Of a stretch of DNA of 64,000 bases, positions 1-13,700 are shown piece by piece (positions within the stretch are counted from its first letter, which is position 1; each line of letters begins with the position of its first letter). The notes below the pieces were generated by a model that had not been told where the DNA came from, did no database searches, and worked only from the letters and a program-made list of their open reading frames with translations. Source of the DNA: Pelecanus crispus (lineage: Eukaryota > Chordata > Aves > Pelecaniformes > Pelecanidae). Where the stretch lies: NCBI RefSeq assembly GCF_030463565.1, contig NC_134644.1, forward strand, positions 152,545,967 through 152,609,966, in the 5' to 3' direction. The position numbers and the translations under genes are program-made.

Positions 1-3000
1 ATTTTTGCTTTGCTTTGCCATTCTGGATGCTTCCTAAGATCCTTAGCAATTGCCCAGAGCTGAGCTTTGTAAGTTCCATCCCCATCCAGCAAGTAAACTC
101 TCGCCCAGCCTCCTGTCTGCCCTCAAAGAGGGCAGCAAAGGGCCTCCTGGCCTTTCTCCTCTGCTTCTCATCCCACTGCCTCCGAGAAGCCCATCCCTCT
201 TGTCCCTTCCCCCTGGCCTTCTGGCCTTCCTTCTCTGTTTGAAGCTTTACTTTTTGGCTTTTGGCTTCCTCTTTCCCCTTCAAGCTCAACACATCCAGTT
301 ACATGGCAGAAAGTCCAAGAAAGAAAATGAAGGCACAAACCTGGAACCAGTACACTTTGTTACAAAAATCATGTAAAAATACATAACACAGTAGTGGTTA
401 GTCCCTTCTCTGGCTCCCTTTCTCTCAAATCATCTGTCAGTCATAGCTGATGTTAACCATGAAATACCAAAACTCTGCTATGCCAGGTGGGAAGAAAAAT
501 TTGAATGTTAACTAGATGCAGACAAGAAAATGTATTTTTGTGCTTAGAATCAATTCCTTGCTAACGAAGCATTTTTTTCTGTTTTTGACCTACTGAGATT
601 ACTACTGACATATCCTAAAGCCTTTCCTTTCTCATTCATTATTGGCTTTGTCTATTTTTATTTTTTTCTCTAACAATATTTCACATTTCATTTTTCTGCC
701 ATAATTGGCATTTGAGATGCTTTCGCGCTCACACAGTTGGCTCCATAATCTTTCTGACTACAAATTCCTGAATGGAAAAGTTTCATTTCCAGACATTGAC
801 TGGTGATACAATGGTTGATCCTAAACAGCAAGGATGAAAAGACACGGAAGGAGACTGAGCAAATTAGGTTTATATAATTTGTAAGTCTTAACAGTGGTCA
901 GCACTATCTCCCAGGACATGGTATAACTGGTTCCATAAGCATATTTTGCAAATCCTAGTTTAAAACAGTAATGCTGAAACAAGTCCTAGAGTGCAGCAGA
1001 TTTTATTAACCTGAGAAATGAGTTGTTATGTGGTTACAGTTACCCTAAGATCTGAAGTGTGACTCATGTCTTTTATTCTGCATTGATCTCAGGCAGAACT
1101 GTACATCTCAGCTGAAAACATATTTAGTATTCTGCATGATGTTTCCATTTTGTAATAGGTTGGAAGCACCTGTGAAGAAGCTTAGGAAAAGCAGATCCAT
1201 TCATTATTTCTGAGTATTAAACCCATAAGATTAAAATAATTTTACTGTTGTCATAAACAGTGACAAAAAATTTGACAGAAAAGAACTTGCTGTTCTATTT
1301 GTAAAGATGATGGATACAGTGATCAGGGTACTTTCTACTTAATTCTTATATATTACAATAACTTTACTCCACAGAATTTCAAAGAAATTCTATTAAAGAT
1401 AAACACAAAACTGCGAAGCAATGAAAACCAAAAATTTATACTTCCTATCTGAACATCTTCCTTCACAGTTTAGCAAACAGTGAATCTGCCACTCCAGAAA
1501 TCCCACTAGGAGGGGGTGTTGGCAGGATGTACTTACAAACAGATCTGGTTTTTTGTACAAGGCACTCTGTTACGTAGTTGCCCAGAACTTGGAGAGTTGT
1601 TGCAGCACAGGATTGTTGTGATCAGAGATAGTAGGCATTAGCTGGGTATGGGATGGGTGTAATTACCGATAACCTGGAACAGCTCTGTGGATGCTCGCTA
1701 GTCTGCCTTTAACATGTTGATTAGTACCTCTGGAATCACCTTGCAGTAGTTAGTGCCTGAGCTTCCAAAACTATTGTCTTCTTGCATCCCTGGCATCCTC
1801 ATGTTTCAATAAATATTTTCAACTACCAACTTAAAAAGCAGCATTTTGAAACGTGTGTGAAGTCAATCCCACTTTGCTAATTGCACATTGTACTGATAGG
1901 GACAGTTCAACTCAAGTTAATGCATCGGTGTTTTGGAGAGAGAGAAGAACAAAACTACATCATACCCCGTTAAGTCAGGACTTGCAGTTTTGTTGTCAGT
2001 GTCATGCGTACTTTGCCTGTCCACTTAACAGAGTGCTTGGATTGTATCCGTCTTTTCCATTGGAAATGACTCATGCCCTGTAGCACAGATTTCATTTCCC
2101 CCAGCCTTTGTAATGTGTACATTATCCAAAGTAGGTACCACCCCAGCTGCAGAAACGACAAGATAGAAGGGGATCTGTCGGAAAAAACACTCACTGTCGC
2201 TGCTACTGTTACTGTCACACAAGAAGACAGGCTGCAGATTTATCAGGAGTGAAGGCAACTGCTAAAAGTCCACAAGGAATGAAATACCCTTGATCATTCT
2301 TAGGAAAGTTTACTCTTTACAAGCATATTTCCTGTTTAGTTTACACCGTGCTTAATATCCGAGGCTAGGTGAGGTAACCTATTGGGACAGGAATACTATT
2401 AGCATAATCACTGTTTTATTAAAGCAATGCTATGAAAGCATAGTGTTGTCATTTAGAGACAAATGAAAGATGAGATCCTTCTAGCATAAAGGAAATCAAC
2501 ATCTTCTTATGTTTGGGTGCCACAACCCACACACCATAGTATTTTGAAGGCCTAAAGTCTAAATAGGTCATACTTTGTTCAGGGAAGAAGATGACATGGG
2601 TTTCAAGTACCCAGCAATGTGGTTAATGCACGGCGATGCATAAACCTTCTGGCTTTCTCAATATGCTTCCTTCTCCTGTTTTCATTGCTGTTGTGGGTTG
2701 CAGGGGGTTACAGCTTCATGGAAAAAAATGGTATTATAAAGAAAGGTTTAAGCTGACACAGCTGCATGAGATTGGAGAAGTGCTCAGAAGGCATTAACTC
2801 ATCAAAGACTGGATTTTATAAATAAGTAGGAAATTACTGTAACACATCTGTGCGTTCTTACTAAGCCTTTCTCATGCGTTTATGTGTTCAATTAAATGAT
2901 AGAGTTTTGACTTAGGAAACACATTCTGTTTATAAATGGAAATGTTTTCCCTCACTATTACTGTAAACTAATAAGTATAAATTATATCAATAATGCTGTT

Positions 3001-5999
3001 TTGTCTAGAATTTTTAAATTTCCAAAATGCATTTAAGAAAAAGATAAGAATTACACTTTTCAATTTTAAGTCTCACAACAGGATTTATTGGTGCCATCTA
3101 CTGGCTATTTAGTCCTTTTAAATTTCACCAAATTATGAATAATGTGTTTTAAATGTAGAATAATAAGAACATTATGAACCTTATAACTGAATCAGCCAAC
3201 ATCAAAGTATGTAATGGGCAAATCTGTAATATTTAAATTACATGAAGTCAAACTTTGGTACAATGTTCCAGCAGCGTAATTCAGTTACGAAGCTTTTAAA
3301 TGTGCCAACAGGAGAAAGCTTGAGCCAGCGTACAACTGCTTGTGTGCAGAATCCAAGTACTAATGCCACACACATACAAACCCCTTGCGTCTCAGAGGTA
3401 GGCTTCTTCCTGACAACTGCCGACCATTTTAGGTCCTTCCTCCCTCGTGCATGAGCATGTGGGGCACTAACATGTTCACGCACCAGGTAAGTGTGGTCAC
3501 ATTGCTGTTTGCCTTTCCTGGAGGGATGTCCCCACAAAAATTTGAAGGAGAAAAGGGTGCTTCAGTTCATAGCCCAGGCAAGCTGTCAACTCTTCTGCCG
3601 AGGATGGGTTTAAGCTAGTCGGAGGGAGTGTGGGCAGACAATCTGTTCCACCACATCCATCGCAGAGGTGGTAGGAGCCAGCAGAGCTTGGAAGGGAGCT
3701 GCCATCGGCGACTGCTGAAAGCCCTCTGCTACATTTGTTGAAAGGTGTCTGAAGGTGACCTAGGATTTAAACAAGGCTCTAAATCACTTAAACTCTTTGT
3801 AGTAAAAATTTCTAAACTATAATCGTTTGAAGCGGTGCCAGAGAAAGGTCAGCAAATTAATCTTACATTAGCTGAAATGTTAACAATATCTCCAGTGCCA
3901 GGCGAGCAAAGTACTTACACATCCGATTAGTTGCATCCCTAATCAGCAATATATTTGAGCACATGCTTAAAATACTTAATCATACTTAAAGGTGCTTTGC
4001 TAGATACCAGTGAGAGTGCTCACATTCCTCACTCTGGTTAGTCAAGACCTTTACAGAGCCAGAAACAAATATATTTAGATCACGGTTCTGAGAACCAACC
4101 TCTGGAATAACTTGCTTAGCAACTAGGTTGTAAGCAAAGAAAGTATATTAATAATGTGATTGAAGAAAGGGCTCATCCTTCCTTTTCTCTGCCTTTTCCC
4201 ATCATCTGACAAAAACCATGAGAGTCTTTAAGGAAGGAAAACAATGTCATTTAGCCATATCTGTTTTTCAGAGATTTAATTTATGTATGAAAATGCATTC
4301 TGATGGAAGGAACTAAGCCATTGCTTTATATAATGCCATGTTTACACAGTATGATACTAGCAGAGCTTACAGCCAAGGCTGCTAAACTCCTCACAATACT
4401 CTATTTTCAGGTGGTTGTTACTATGACAAATTCCTGTGGTTTGGCTGCAATTTCCACACCTGGGATTTTTGTCTGGTTGTTTCAGCAAAATTTCTTATTA
4501 AGCTTTCATGAAAATCATGTAAGACATGCTGGTTTTCCCATATTAAAATTATAACAGAAGCTTGTCTGTGAATTTGTCAACCCTGCATACTGGGAAGCAG
4601 AGACTTTTCACTTGGTATAGATGTTCCCAGATAGTTCTGCTGCCGTTTCCATGAAAATGCCTATAGGCTTAGTCAATGAAACCAGAAAGGAAAGAGAATT
4701 CAGTAGAAATCTGCTGGAGTGTGAATCTGCACTGAACACGTCCTGCCCCTGCAAGGTTTTGGTGTATCTGAGGAACTGACGGTGTTCCCAGAGAGGAGAG
4801 CAACTCAGCAACTTCATCAAGGGCTGAGCAAGAGCTTCCCTAGAACGGCTTCTGCAGACGTGCAGTGGGGAGACTCTCTTGCATGCTCCTGGTGCTTTCA
4901 CTGTCAGAGCTGCAGAGCATGCAGCCTCTCAGAGCTCAAGAAAAGCAAAGTGTTAATATTTCTAGGATGGGAAGTTGCTGCTGAGAGATACTAGGACAGA
5001 AGCCAGCTGGAGGATGAAAACTGGAACGATGACAGAGGATAACGTAGGTGCCTTCGTACACTCGAGCACATTCACTTCCACAACCTGGAAACAAGATTTC
5101 ATTAATGTCACCCGTGAAACCTACTGGGAAAATGTCGGTCACCTCCCCATTGAATTGCTTGTTCGTACAGCAAATTTAATTCCATTACAGCTGTGTGGGT
5201 CTGCGGCAGGTAGGTATAATCCTCCTCGTGATTCATACAGGTGCTAAAATGGTTTCACATAAGGGAATCTGGAGGGGTTTCATGTTTCTGTGGGGTGGCA
5301 CAGGAAACACTACACAAAAGATCTGCATGAAGAGAGAGGTTTTAGATGCTTGTGGTCCTCTGAATAATCTCCACCATCCATGGATGGATTCTCTGGGTAA
5401 ATGTGCCTGACTGCACAGACCACCTTGGGGCACAACTAGCAGAAAGGCAGTGCTGCCTGAACGTCGTCAAACCATTTCTAAACCTGGTTTGCATGTCTCG
5501 GCATCTGGTGTTTCCTGTTCCAGTCCTGCAGCGCAGAGAGAGTTGCATGGCTAAACAGCAGCCTGATGAGACCTCGGGTGGCTCCGCGCAGAGAAATTCG
5601 GTCATCTCTGCCCAGTAAACTTCAGCATTTCTGTAGTTAGGTCTCATTAGCTCAGGCCTGCGTTTGTGAGCACAGCTAAGCACTGCCGGACCCGTATTTG
5701 ATGTGTGTGGTCCCAGCCAGCAGCAGAGTGCAGCGGGAGGACAGTTCACACATCCTCGAGCAGGGTCTCTGGAAGACAGCAGTAGCCTGAGAGCCAGAGC
5801 CTGGTGCTCCTCCTCTCTCTGGACACTCATTTCGCTTTGTTCCCACCTCAGCATCCCCTTCCTTAGCGAATACCTCAAACCACTTCCCTTTCCTTCATTA
5901 AATTCAATCGTTCCACATCGACTCCTAGTATCAACCTTCTGCTCAGCCTTGGCCTCGTCTAACGAGCATCCGCACCCCCAATCTCATGAGGATTCGGGC
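1..5999. other. Intergenic region upstream of FZD6; no gene seen
   Basis: I see no recognisable coding exon, RNA gene or recent repeat here. Open frames are short (mostly under 110 codons) and lack family resemblance or flanking splice sites. Composition is AT-rich from about 400 to 5000 and rises in GC towards 6000. In human the gene to the left is BAALC; none of its coding sequence is visible, though distal UTR could not be excluded by eye. Confidence 0.6.
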
Positions 6000-7331
6000 A
6001 TTTTGCAGGACCGTGGCAGCGAGGGCGTGGAGCCCTCACACCTCCGGGCAGCGGCGCGGCCGGCTGCGCCCCACGCGCTGGTTTGGAAACAAGCCTCAGA
6101 ATGGCCTCCGCAGGCGGGACAAGCTCAATTCCCCGACGCTTGGGAGTCTGTAAATCGCCTCGGTATTTATAGAGCGTATGGCAGCGTTAGCAGCGAGCCT
6201 TTCTGCGAAGGCCTCGGCGCCAGGTCCTGCCTGGAAGGCCTGTTCGTGCCGTTTGCACCTGCGCGTTCCGCCGCGGGGCCTTTCTCACCTGAGGGGCGCC
6301 GGGGCCCGGCCGGGCCTGCGCGCCGCGGGACCCCGGGCCGCGGTGGCGGGGCGGGCCAGGCCACTGCCCCCGCCGCAGCCCCGCACACCCCGTGGGGGCC
6401 GGACCCGGGCCCGCACCGAGGGCGAGGAGGGGCGGCAGGCCCGGGCCGCCCCGCCCCTGCCCGCAAGTATCGCGCGAGCGCCCTCGCCATAGCGTGTCGG
6501 TGGCGCGGGGCGGCCGCGACCGTCGCAGCTGCGGCGGGGGGGGGGAGGGCCGGGCCCGGGCCGGCTCGGCTCGGCTCGGGTGAGTGCGGCGGGTCCCGGG
6601 CCCGTCGCGGGGAGCGGCGGCTCCGCCTGGCAGCGGCGCCCCGGGGCGGCCGGCGAGGGGGAAGCGTCCGCCGGGAGGCGGGTCCCGGTGAGGGGGCGGC
6701 GGGGGCGCGGCCCGGGCGTGGCGGGGATGCGGCGCCGAGGCCGCGCCCGGCGAGCCCCGGCTCCTGGGCCGACTTCTCGGCCGGCTCCGCGCCCGGCCCC
6801 GCGGGCGCCGCTTCCCAGGGCGGGGCTGGGAACCGAGCGCCGAGAGCGGGGCGTTGGGAGCAGCGGTGGCTCCGGGGCCCGGGCGGGAGCGCTGGCGGTG
6901 GCCGAGGACGGCGCTGCCCTTGGGCCAGGCGGCGCTGCCCGGGACGGGGCGCAGCGGGAGCGCGGGCTGCGCCGTGCCGCGGCCCCGGCGGGGTACGTGG
7001 GGGCCGGGGGCGGCCGCGGGCGCTGCCCCGGCGGGGTACGTGGGGGTCGGGGGCGGCCGCTGCCCCAGCGGAGCGGGGTACGTGGGGGCTGGGGCGACCG
7101 CGGGCGCTGCCCCGGCGGAGCGGGGTACGTGGGGGCCGGGGGCGGCCGCGGGCGCTGCCCCGGCGGAGCGGAGCGGGGCGGGGGGGGCCGGGCTGCGGCG
7201 CGGTGCCGGCGGGAGCTGCCCTGGCTGCCGCAGGCTTGCGAGGAGGCCGCGTTCGGCCCTGGGGCGGGGGGTCGCGGTCGGGTTCTTTTCTGCTGTTAAT
7301 CGCTCTGGCCTGGGTTTTCCTGCTTCTGCAG
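6000..7331 (+). promoter_or_regulatory. FZD6: CpG-island promoter region of FZD6 with non-coding exon 1 and intron 1
   Basis: GC content and CpG density rise sharply from about 6000 to 7300, as at a vertebrate CpG-island promoter. A TATA-like stretch lies at 6164-6171, but the start site cannot be fixed from sequence. A good donor (CTCGG then GTGAGT) at 6580 probably ends a non-coding exon 1, and intron 1 then runs to the acceptor at 7330-7331. Long open frames across this island are GC-driven and are not genes. Confidence 0.7.
6985..7175 (+). repeat. GC-rich minisatellite, about 4 units of 42-47 bp
   Basis: The word GGGGTACGTGGGGG recurs with its TACG at about 6994, 7037, 7079 and 7126. Each is followed by a GGCGGCCGCGGGCGCTGCCCC-like stretch, here interrupted by small indels. 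The array lies in inferred intron 1 of FZD6, inside the CpG island. Its G runs could form G-quadruplexes. Confidence 0.85.
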
Positions 7332-7731
7332 CGTACAGGCTCGAGGAAGAAGGGATTTAGTAAAATCGCGCTCAGCCGAAATGGGGAGATACCTAAGGCG
7401 GCGGTGAGGAGCCTGATCGTCTGCCTTGCTGCCCGTGTCCTTGCCGTGCGCTGGAGCCAGCAGAGGAAGATGTGTGTTTTTATCCTTGTGCAAAGCCGAG
7501 CTGCCTAGCTACCGAACAGAGCTATGCGCTGAAGTTGGAGGCCCTGACAAAATGGGAGTACTCGTGTTCTCTGCGACTTGCAGTTTACTTCTAACTCTCG
7601 TGCGAGGGCACAGCTTATTCACGTGTGAGCCAATTACTATTTCCAGATGTTCAGGAATGCCTTACAACATGACTTTTTTCCCAAACATCATGGGACACTA
7701 TGATCAGGACACGGCTGCTCTCCAAATGGAG
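7332..7731 (+). other. FZD6: FZD6 exon 2: 5' UTR plus first coding part
   Basis: The acceptor TGCTTCTGCAG ends at 7331 after a pyrimidine-rich tract. The UTR runs to 7551. Coding 7552-7731 gives 60 codons: signal peptide, then the start of the cysteine-rich domain ending in ALQME. The donor GAG then GTAAGT is strong and phase 0. Three short upstream ORFs lie in the leader. Confidence 0.93.
7381..7532 (+). promoter_or_regulatory. FZD6: Three short upstream ORFs in the FZD6 leader
   Basis: ATG-initiated frames at 7381-7407 (8 codons), 7470-7508 (12 codons) and 7524-7532 (Met-Arg-stop) all close before the main ATG at 7552. None overlaps the main frame. Such uORFs often lower translation; whether they do so here is inference. 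Confidence 0.7.
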
Positions 7732-10700
7732 GTAAGTTCTTGCACCCCTACTGTAGGCAGGGGTGTGTATTGTGTGTTTATACTGTAAGTATAAACACTG
7801 TGAAACAACCTTTTTTGTCACTGAGAAATGATTTGTGCTATCTGTTGCACTGAGTGACAAGGCAGATAATGTTTACCGACTGGATGTTTCTTTAAACCTT
7901 TTTGGAGTGCGCTAGAGCTGCTTGGTTGTATAAGTACTGTGTAAGGGAACTATAGACACACCCAACCCCCCTGCCTTGGATCCTGTACTAGACTGGAAGA
8001 GGAACGGGTGTAACACAGCACTGTGGCTATTCAGAGCTGTTTGGCAGAGCTGATCACATATGGCCCCGGCACCTCACTGATACACAGAGCAATTCCTGAC
8101 ATTCTCTGGGGACATAGCTTATGATATCCTGGCCTGCCTGAACTCAGGTAGTGCAAAAATAATGTTTAGAAGTTGCTCTTTGTTCTCTCTTAGCTTATGT
8201 CTGCTAAGGAGAGGTACATAAACTTATTCTTAACCCTATTCACTGTTGTGGTTTTTGCATTTTGTCTTCTGATTGGATGCAGGAACTTCTAACTGAAAGA
8301 GCAACTTTTTTTTTTTTTTCCCTGAAAACACTTTTCTACCTGAACATATGGCTCCCTTGAGAATATGCCACCTTGTGGAAAGACTTTGCCGATAGCAATA
8401 GCTATAAAGGGCGAGAGCCTCTCTGGGTGAGAGGCTTGTAAAACAAGTTTTAAACCTGTTTTAATAATGGCTTTTCAGTCGTAAAAGGAGGGGGGAACAT
8501 CTTAACACGGGTCTTGAAAAGCTTACTGTCTTGTGCTGTGCAGAGAGTGAAACAGAAGTGAGTTGAAAACTAAGAAGTTTCTGTGTTTAAAAAAAAAAAT
8601 TATAGGTGGTATTGGAGCTCGCTACTATCATTGAAATCTTATTTGCATATTCTTTACTGAGCTTGAAGGAGGAGCTTGGTTCAGTTGCCAAAACATTTTT
8701 TTTAATGTTGCCTGGGTTAGTCAGGGTTCCCTGTTTGGCCTCTAGCTGCCAGCCTGGAAGGCCACAGGCCTTGGTCTCGCATTGTGTTTGCCAGCCTGGT
8801 GTAGATGTATGGGAAATCCTGGTATCAAATGTTAAGACACCTGTATGCAAGCAACTGAATTCAGCTGCAGATCTCGGATAAATTGTGGGCTTTTAAATCA
8901 GAAGGCAGGCTATAGGCTTCAGTTGTAAAGTCTGTGCAGAGCCTTCTCCAGTCATCGTTTGTCAGGAATGCTTTCTACAGCGTCTGCCGCTTTATCTCGT
9001 CAGGTATGCTGCTGGTTCTTACTTGGTGTGTCTTAACTACAATTGTTGAGCCAGCTTTTGTCAGTATTTGTGCCTTCCAGTCATGCTGCTGTTACAGCAG
9101 AGAGGCCACAGAGCCATTTTTATTAGTTTCTTATGACTGACTTTTTCTGAACTGTCAGTTAACTTGTGCCTAGTGCATGCCTTCTGCGTGGAGGGAGTTC
9201 CTTTTGGAAAGGGTTTGTGGCTTAGCTGTTCTCATATAGCTACTTCATAAAAACTGCATAGTTGTGAGAAGTTTTGTTGTTTTCTCTCTTCTTCCATCCT
9301 GTCTCCCTTATAACCACATCTGACTACTGCAGTGGTTGGTCAGTACTCAGCAAAACGACTGGGTGGCTATGTGGAACAGCAGTGTCTATTAGGATTTGAT
9401 TTCCCTACCCTGTTTCGTTTGCTTCCTAGTGTCCTGTCATTGCCACTGTCTGGCTTCTAATTTGGTATACCTCACTACTCTTGTGTTGTGCAGACATTTT
9501 CTAAGCTACCTAATGTGTATGTGTGCTGATCTGCCTGCCTTTATTTGTGATTCAGCAGTGCTGATTGACTGCTTGGTCAAACTGAATTTTTCAGATGGCT
9601 GCTTTACTGGTGAAAGACTAAGGAAGTTCCCCCCCACTCTGTACGTAGCTTGTGTTGAATCTGTTGCTAGGGGTTAGGTTAGAGTTCATATGGTAAGTGT
9701 AGGGCAGTTAATTGCTGGGCCTTGTCTCTGAGAGAGACCAGTGCATACCAATGTCACAAGTGTGTACGCTTTTGATGTGAATCTACATGGTATTTGGTAA
9801 TGGCAGTGGTGTAGTTTGTCCATGGCTGACTGCAACAGGGAACCTTTTCAGGATTGTCAAAGGGTTCTGCTTTTCAGGGGACTTGGTGTTGCAGCAGAGG
9901 AGGAGGAGCTGTTGACTTCTGGAATATTGTTTAATTTCACTTTGCAGCCATAAATAGGCAGTGGATTGGGAGGTGGAGGAGACTTCTGTTGTTTTAAGAG
10001 CTTGAATTTTTCTGTAATTGGTAGTCCAAACTTTGTTCAACCAAAGAAAGAATTTTAATAGTATGTTGGTTAAAACTTCTTTCTTTTGATCCTCCATAGG
10101 AATGCTTAAAGGCTTTGGGTTTTTTTAATTCCATTGCTCTCTTCCCCCTCCCCTCCCCACAGCCTGTTCTCAAGACTGGGCATGGTCTTAGGATGTCAAC
10201 ACTTGTTTCAGATTGAGGCTTGTAGTATTTTCCTCATGTTATCTTAACTGACTTTGAGCAAGCTGCTTAATTATGCAATCCCAGGGCACACGGTGGAGTC
10301 TTCTTCAAGAAATCCAAGTATTTTGTGCAGAAAGGGCCTTGGTGCTAGTCCTGTTTTCTGCTCCTATCCTCTCTGGAAACTGCTTCCTGTTACTTATTTG
10401 GAGTGTTTACTCCCAGAAAGAACAAAGCATTGTCAAGGGGACAAGTCTCAAGGTGAAGTTCACTCTCTAAAACAGTGACAACTCACCCACTCTAAATGCT
10501 CTGCAGGTGTGTTCTGCTGTGGGGAGTCTTGTGTAGCCAGAACAACTGGGCTTTCCATCTGCTGGAGCACAAAGGCGTCTGTACAGTTTCTCTACTTTCT
10601 GGAAAGGTGTTAAATTGGCATTTCTGGGATGGTGTATTCATAGTAATCCTCCAGGAGAGCATCATGTGGAGCCACTGTCTCAGGTGGCGGTTGTCCTCCA

Positions 10701-13700
10701 GGAAATGAACTATATCACCAGCTGATCTGTGGTCTTGCATTTCTGCCTCATCTATCAACTCCTCATAACGATGTGCTATAAGCCAGAACACTGAACTGAT
10801 TAGAGCAGAAAAAAAGACTAAATCAGTCTTATGACCTCTGTTATAGGTGTTCTGGCTAGTCATGATAGTCCCTCTGGGATCTTATTTTCTGCAATAGAAA
10901 ATTCATCATTTCCAGTTGCTCCCTCCACCCACCCACCCTTTTTACTTAATTTATTCTGAGCTTTCAAGTTGGCAGACTGAGTTTAGGCTACTTGAGTTTT
11001 GCTTTATATTTGAATTAATTTTGTTTATACAACAAATGGTCATTTTAGGAAAGTAAAACCACATTACTTTGTGGTGTGAAGTTTTGTGTATGTTAACTAA
11101 ACAGCTGCATGACAGTGGAATCTAATTATTTGCAGATGCTTACAGTATCTGTATCTCAAAGCGGTTTAACACTACTCATGTTACTACTAGCTCAGACTGG
11201 GAGGCTGAAGATCTAGGGTTTGTCTAGTGAGGAAAATGGATGGACACAGCAGAATAGCTGGCTCATTGCAGCTGTACTTAAATAGGTGTAACTCCCCCTC
11301 AGGGTCATCCTCACAACCAAGTCACTTCTAATTCCAAAGTAATTCCTACTTTAACTATCCTGGAATAGGTTGTCAACATAAGGCATTATTCCAGCAAGGC
11401 AGAGAATATTACTGTGTTGTAACTTTTTGTTCATATCTCTTAATCTGTTCTGCTGCAGTTCTGGAATGTGTCCACTGTAGACAAGCCCTTAAGACTTCCT
11501 GACCTGGGTAAGATCTACAGGTCTGTCGAAGTACAAAGGCAAAAGGCTTGCCAGTGAGTTTTTAAAGCAGACTATACAAAACACTGGAAAATGTCCCACA
11601 GAGAACAATAAAGTACACCAGAGAGACTGGAAAAATGATTCAGTAGTGCGTTTTCCGTTCACTTCTGAGTTAGTGACCACGTGCCAGAATATGTGTGTGT
11701 GTGTCTATGGAGAGTTTGGTGTGACTGGCTGCAGCAGTGGGAAAAATTGTATGAGAACTAGGGTCAGTTTAAACTAACAAGACCAGTTTGAAGTGGATTA
11801 AGAAATACCTTCAAAAGCTTAATACTGAAGTTCTGTGAGTTAACATTTTTAATGTAATCACTTAATTTGCTTCCACTAAATATAAATTTACTATTATTTT
11901 AATATGAAGATACTTCCAAACACTGGAAACCTGGTGTCTGGCAAGCTTAAATCAGTACATATGTGTGTGTATGCACACAGCGAGGAGGAAGCTGTCCACC
12001 TTCTGTAGGTTGGGAGTTTTGGGGAAATAAGTGCCATTTTGTGTAGAAGGTTATTACTGGGATGTTCTGCAAAATAGCACAGGTGTGAATTTATTGAAAC
12101 CTCTACAGGCAGGCATCCTGCCTCTCCCTCTTGCCTCCATATGAGCAGTGCTTGCTGTAATATGTCAACCACTAGTACTTAAACCTTGAAGCTTAAATCT
12201 CTCTGCTCTTAAATTTTTGGTAGCTCAGCTTCCATTAGGAAAGCAATTTATGTTCTTTATCTGCCTGGAGTTACATTTTTGTCCCTGATGTTGCCTCGGA
12301 GCCTAAGTTGGAAAAAGTGTGCGGAGGTGTGGACGTTGACCCAATGGAACAAGCACAGGGGGCTCTTTAATTCATATTTTGCCAAAGTATCCTTTTTTCT
12401 AGACATTTCGTATGGATCAAGGGAAATATGGTAAGACTGACTTCTGTGCTGGGTAGGTCTCCAGAAATACAGAGTAGCTGGACGTGAATAATTCTGTTTT
12501 GAGCATCACCATGTCGCTTATAAAAAAACTTTGGCTAAGGGGCCAAAACCATATGAATTATACACATCTGTATTATTTTGTACAATACCATTCAAATTTG
12601 GGAAGAGTGTTTTTGGTTTTGCACTTTCTTGCTCTTGGGTGTTCCAAAGAAACACAAGTCATCACTTACTGTTTTTACAGCAACACATTCATAAACCTTC
12701 TTTGCTGATTCCTGTGGGTATGCTAAATTACAGCCACTTAAAAAAAAAAATGTTTGCTACATGTAGTACTGAGGCCCTTCATCAAGTGTGATTAGCTTGT
12801 GCAGACTGTCTGAAACGAGACAGGCGAATGCGTGTAATCCTATTACACTGGCTTTAAGCGTATCAGTCATTGGCAAAATCTAATGCTGCTTTGTCTGAAC
12901 AGCATTCCTTGTCTACTTGGTAATGTGAATAGTACTGTCTTGCTCCTTGTTCTGAAAGGATGCTGCTTAGAATGCATGGGGGTCCAAAGTAACACATGGT
13001 TGATGAAGAGGGGGTGTTTACCTTATGTTAACTGGTGTTCATTGAGATGGTGCTGACTGTGATTGTCAGAGCCTCGTCTTTATCCATGTTCAGAGGCTAT
13101 GTCTACACTAGCAAGTAATTTGGTGTTACAGGAGTGGGTCACTAGGTGAAGTTGTTGGCACACTTCTTACCTGTCCGCTGCATGAGACTAAGGGGTTTTA
13201 CTCTGGACTAGAATTAGGCCATTCCTACTGTGCATGAGGTCTGAAGTTGGCCTACAGAAGGCTGTCTTCCAGATCTTTCCCAGCAGTAGACCTTTCTGGG
13301 AAATACTGTGGTATCCTGTTGTTGGTCCCCTGCAGATTGCTGTCCTTTCCACAGTGCCCTGTTTAGTGTTCATGTGTAGCTGCAAGACCTGGTAGTTTCT
13401 GAGTCTCATTGTGCAGCTGGCATCTCAGACCCCCTCTTCTCCACGCTCACTTGCTAACTGTGGTCACTGGCTAAACCAAGGCAGTGCAAGTGTGGAGCGA
13501 TGGGCTTAGTCCTGTGGCTGTAGCTTACTCCAGAAAGACACCTGTGAATGAATGGAGTCATGCAAGCTTCCCTAAAGCTGTTTATATAGAGGGAAAACAT
13601 GGACAGAGCTACTGAGTTTGGAACTGCTTTGCCTTCATTGATAGGAGGCAGTTAGGGCTTGGGAGCTGAGCCTAGACTCACAGGGAACACATCATCCTTG

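Noticed and set aside
5342-5878. 178-codon minus-strand open frame
   Set aside because: No recognisable domain, no start or splice context and overlapping frames of similar size. Probably chance.
5703-7508. 601-codon plus-strand open frame across the FZD6 CpG island
   Set aside because: Its length comes from GC-rich, stop-poor sequence and the minisatellite. It has Gly/Arg/Pro/Ala low-complexity content, crosses the inferred exon 1 donor and the exon 2 acceptor, and has no family resemblance.
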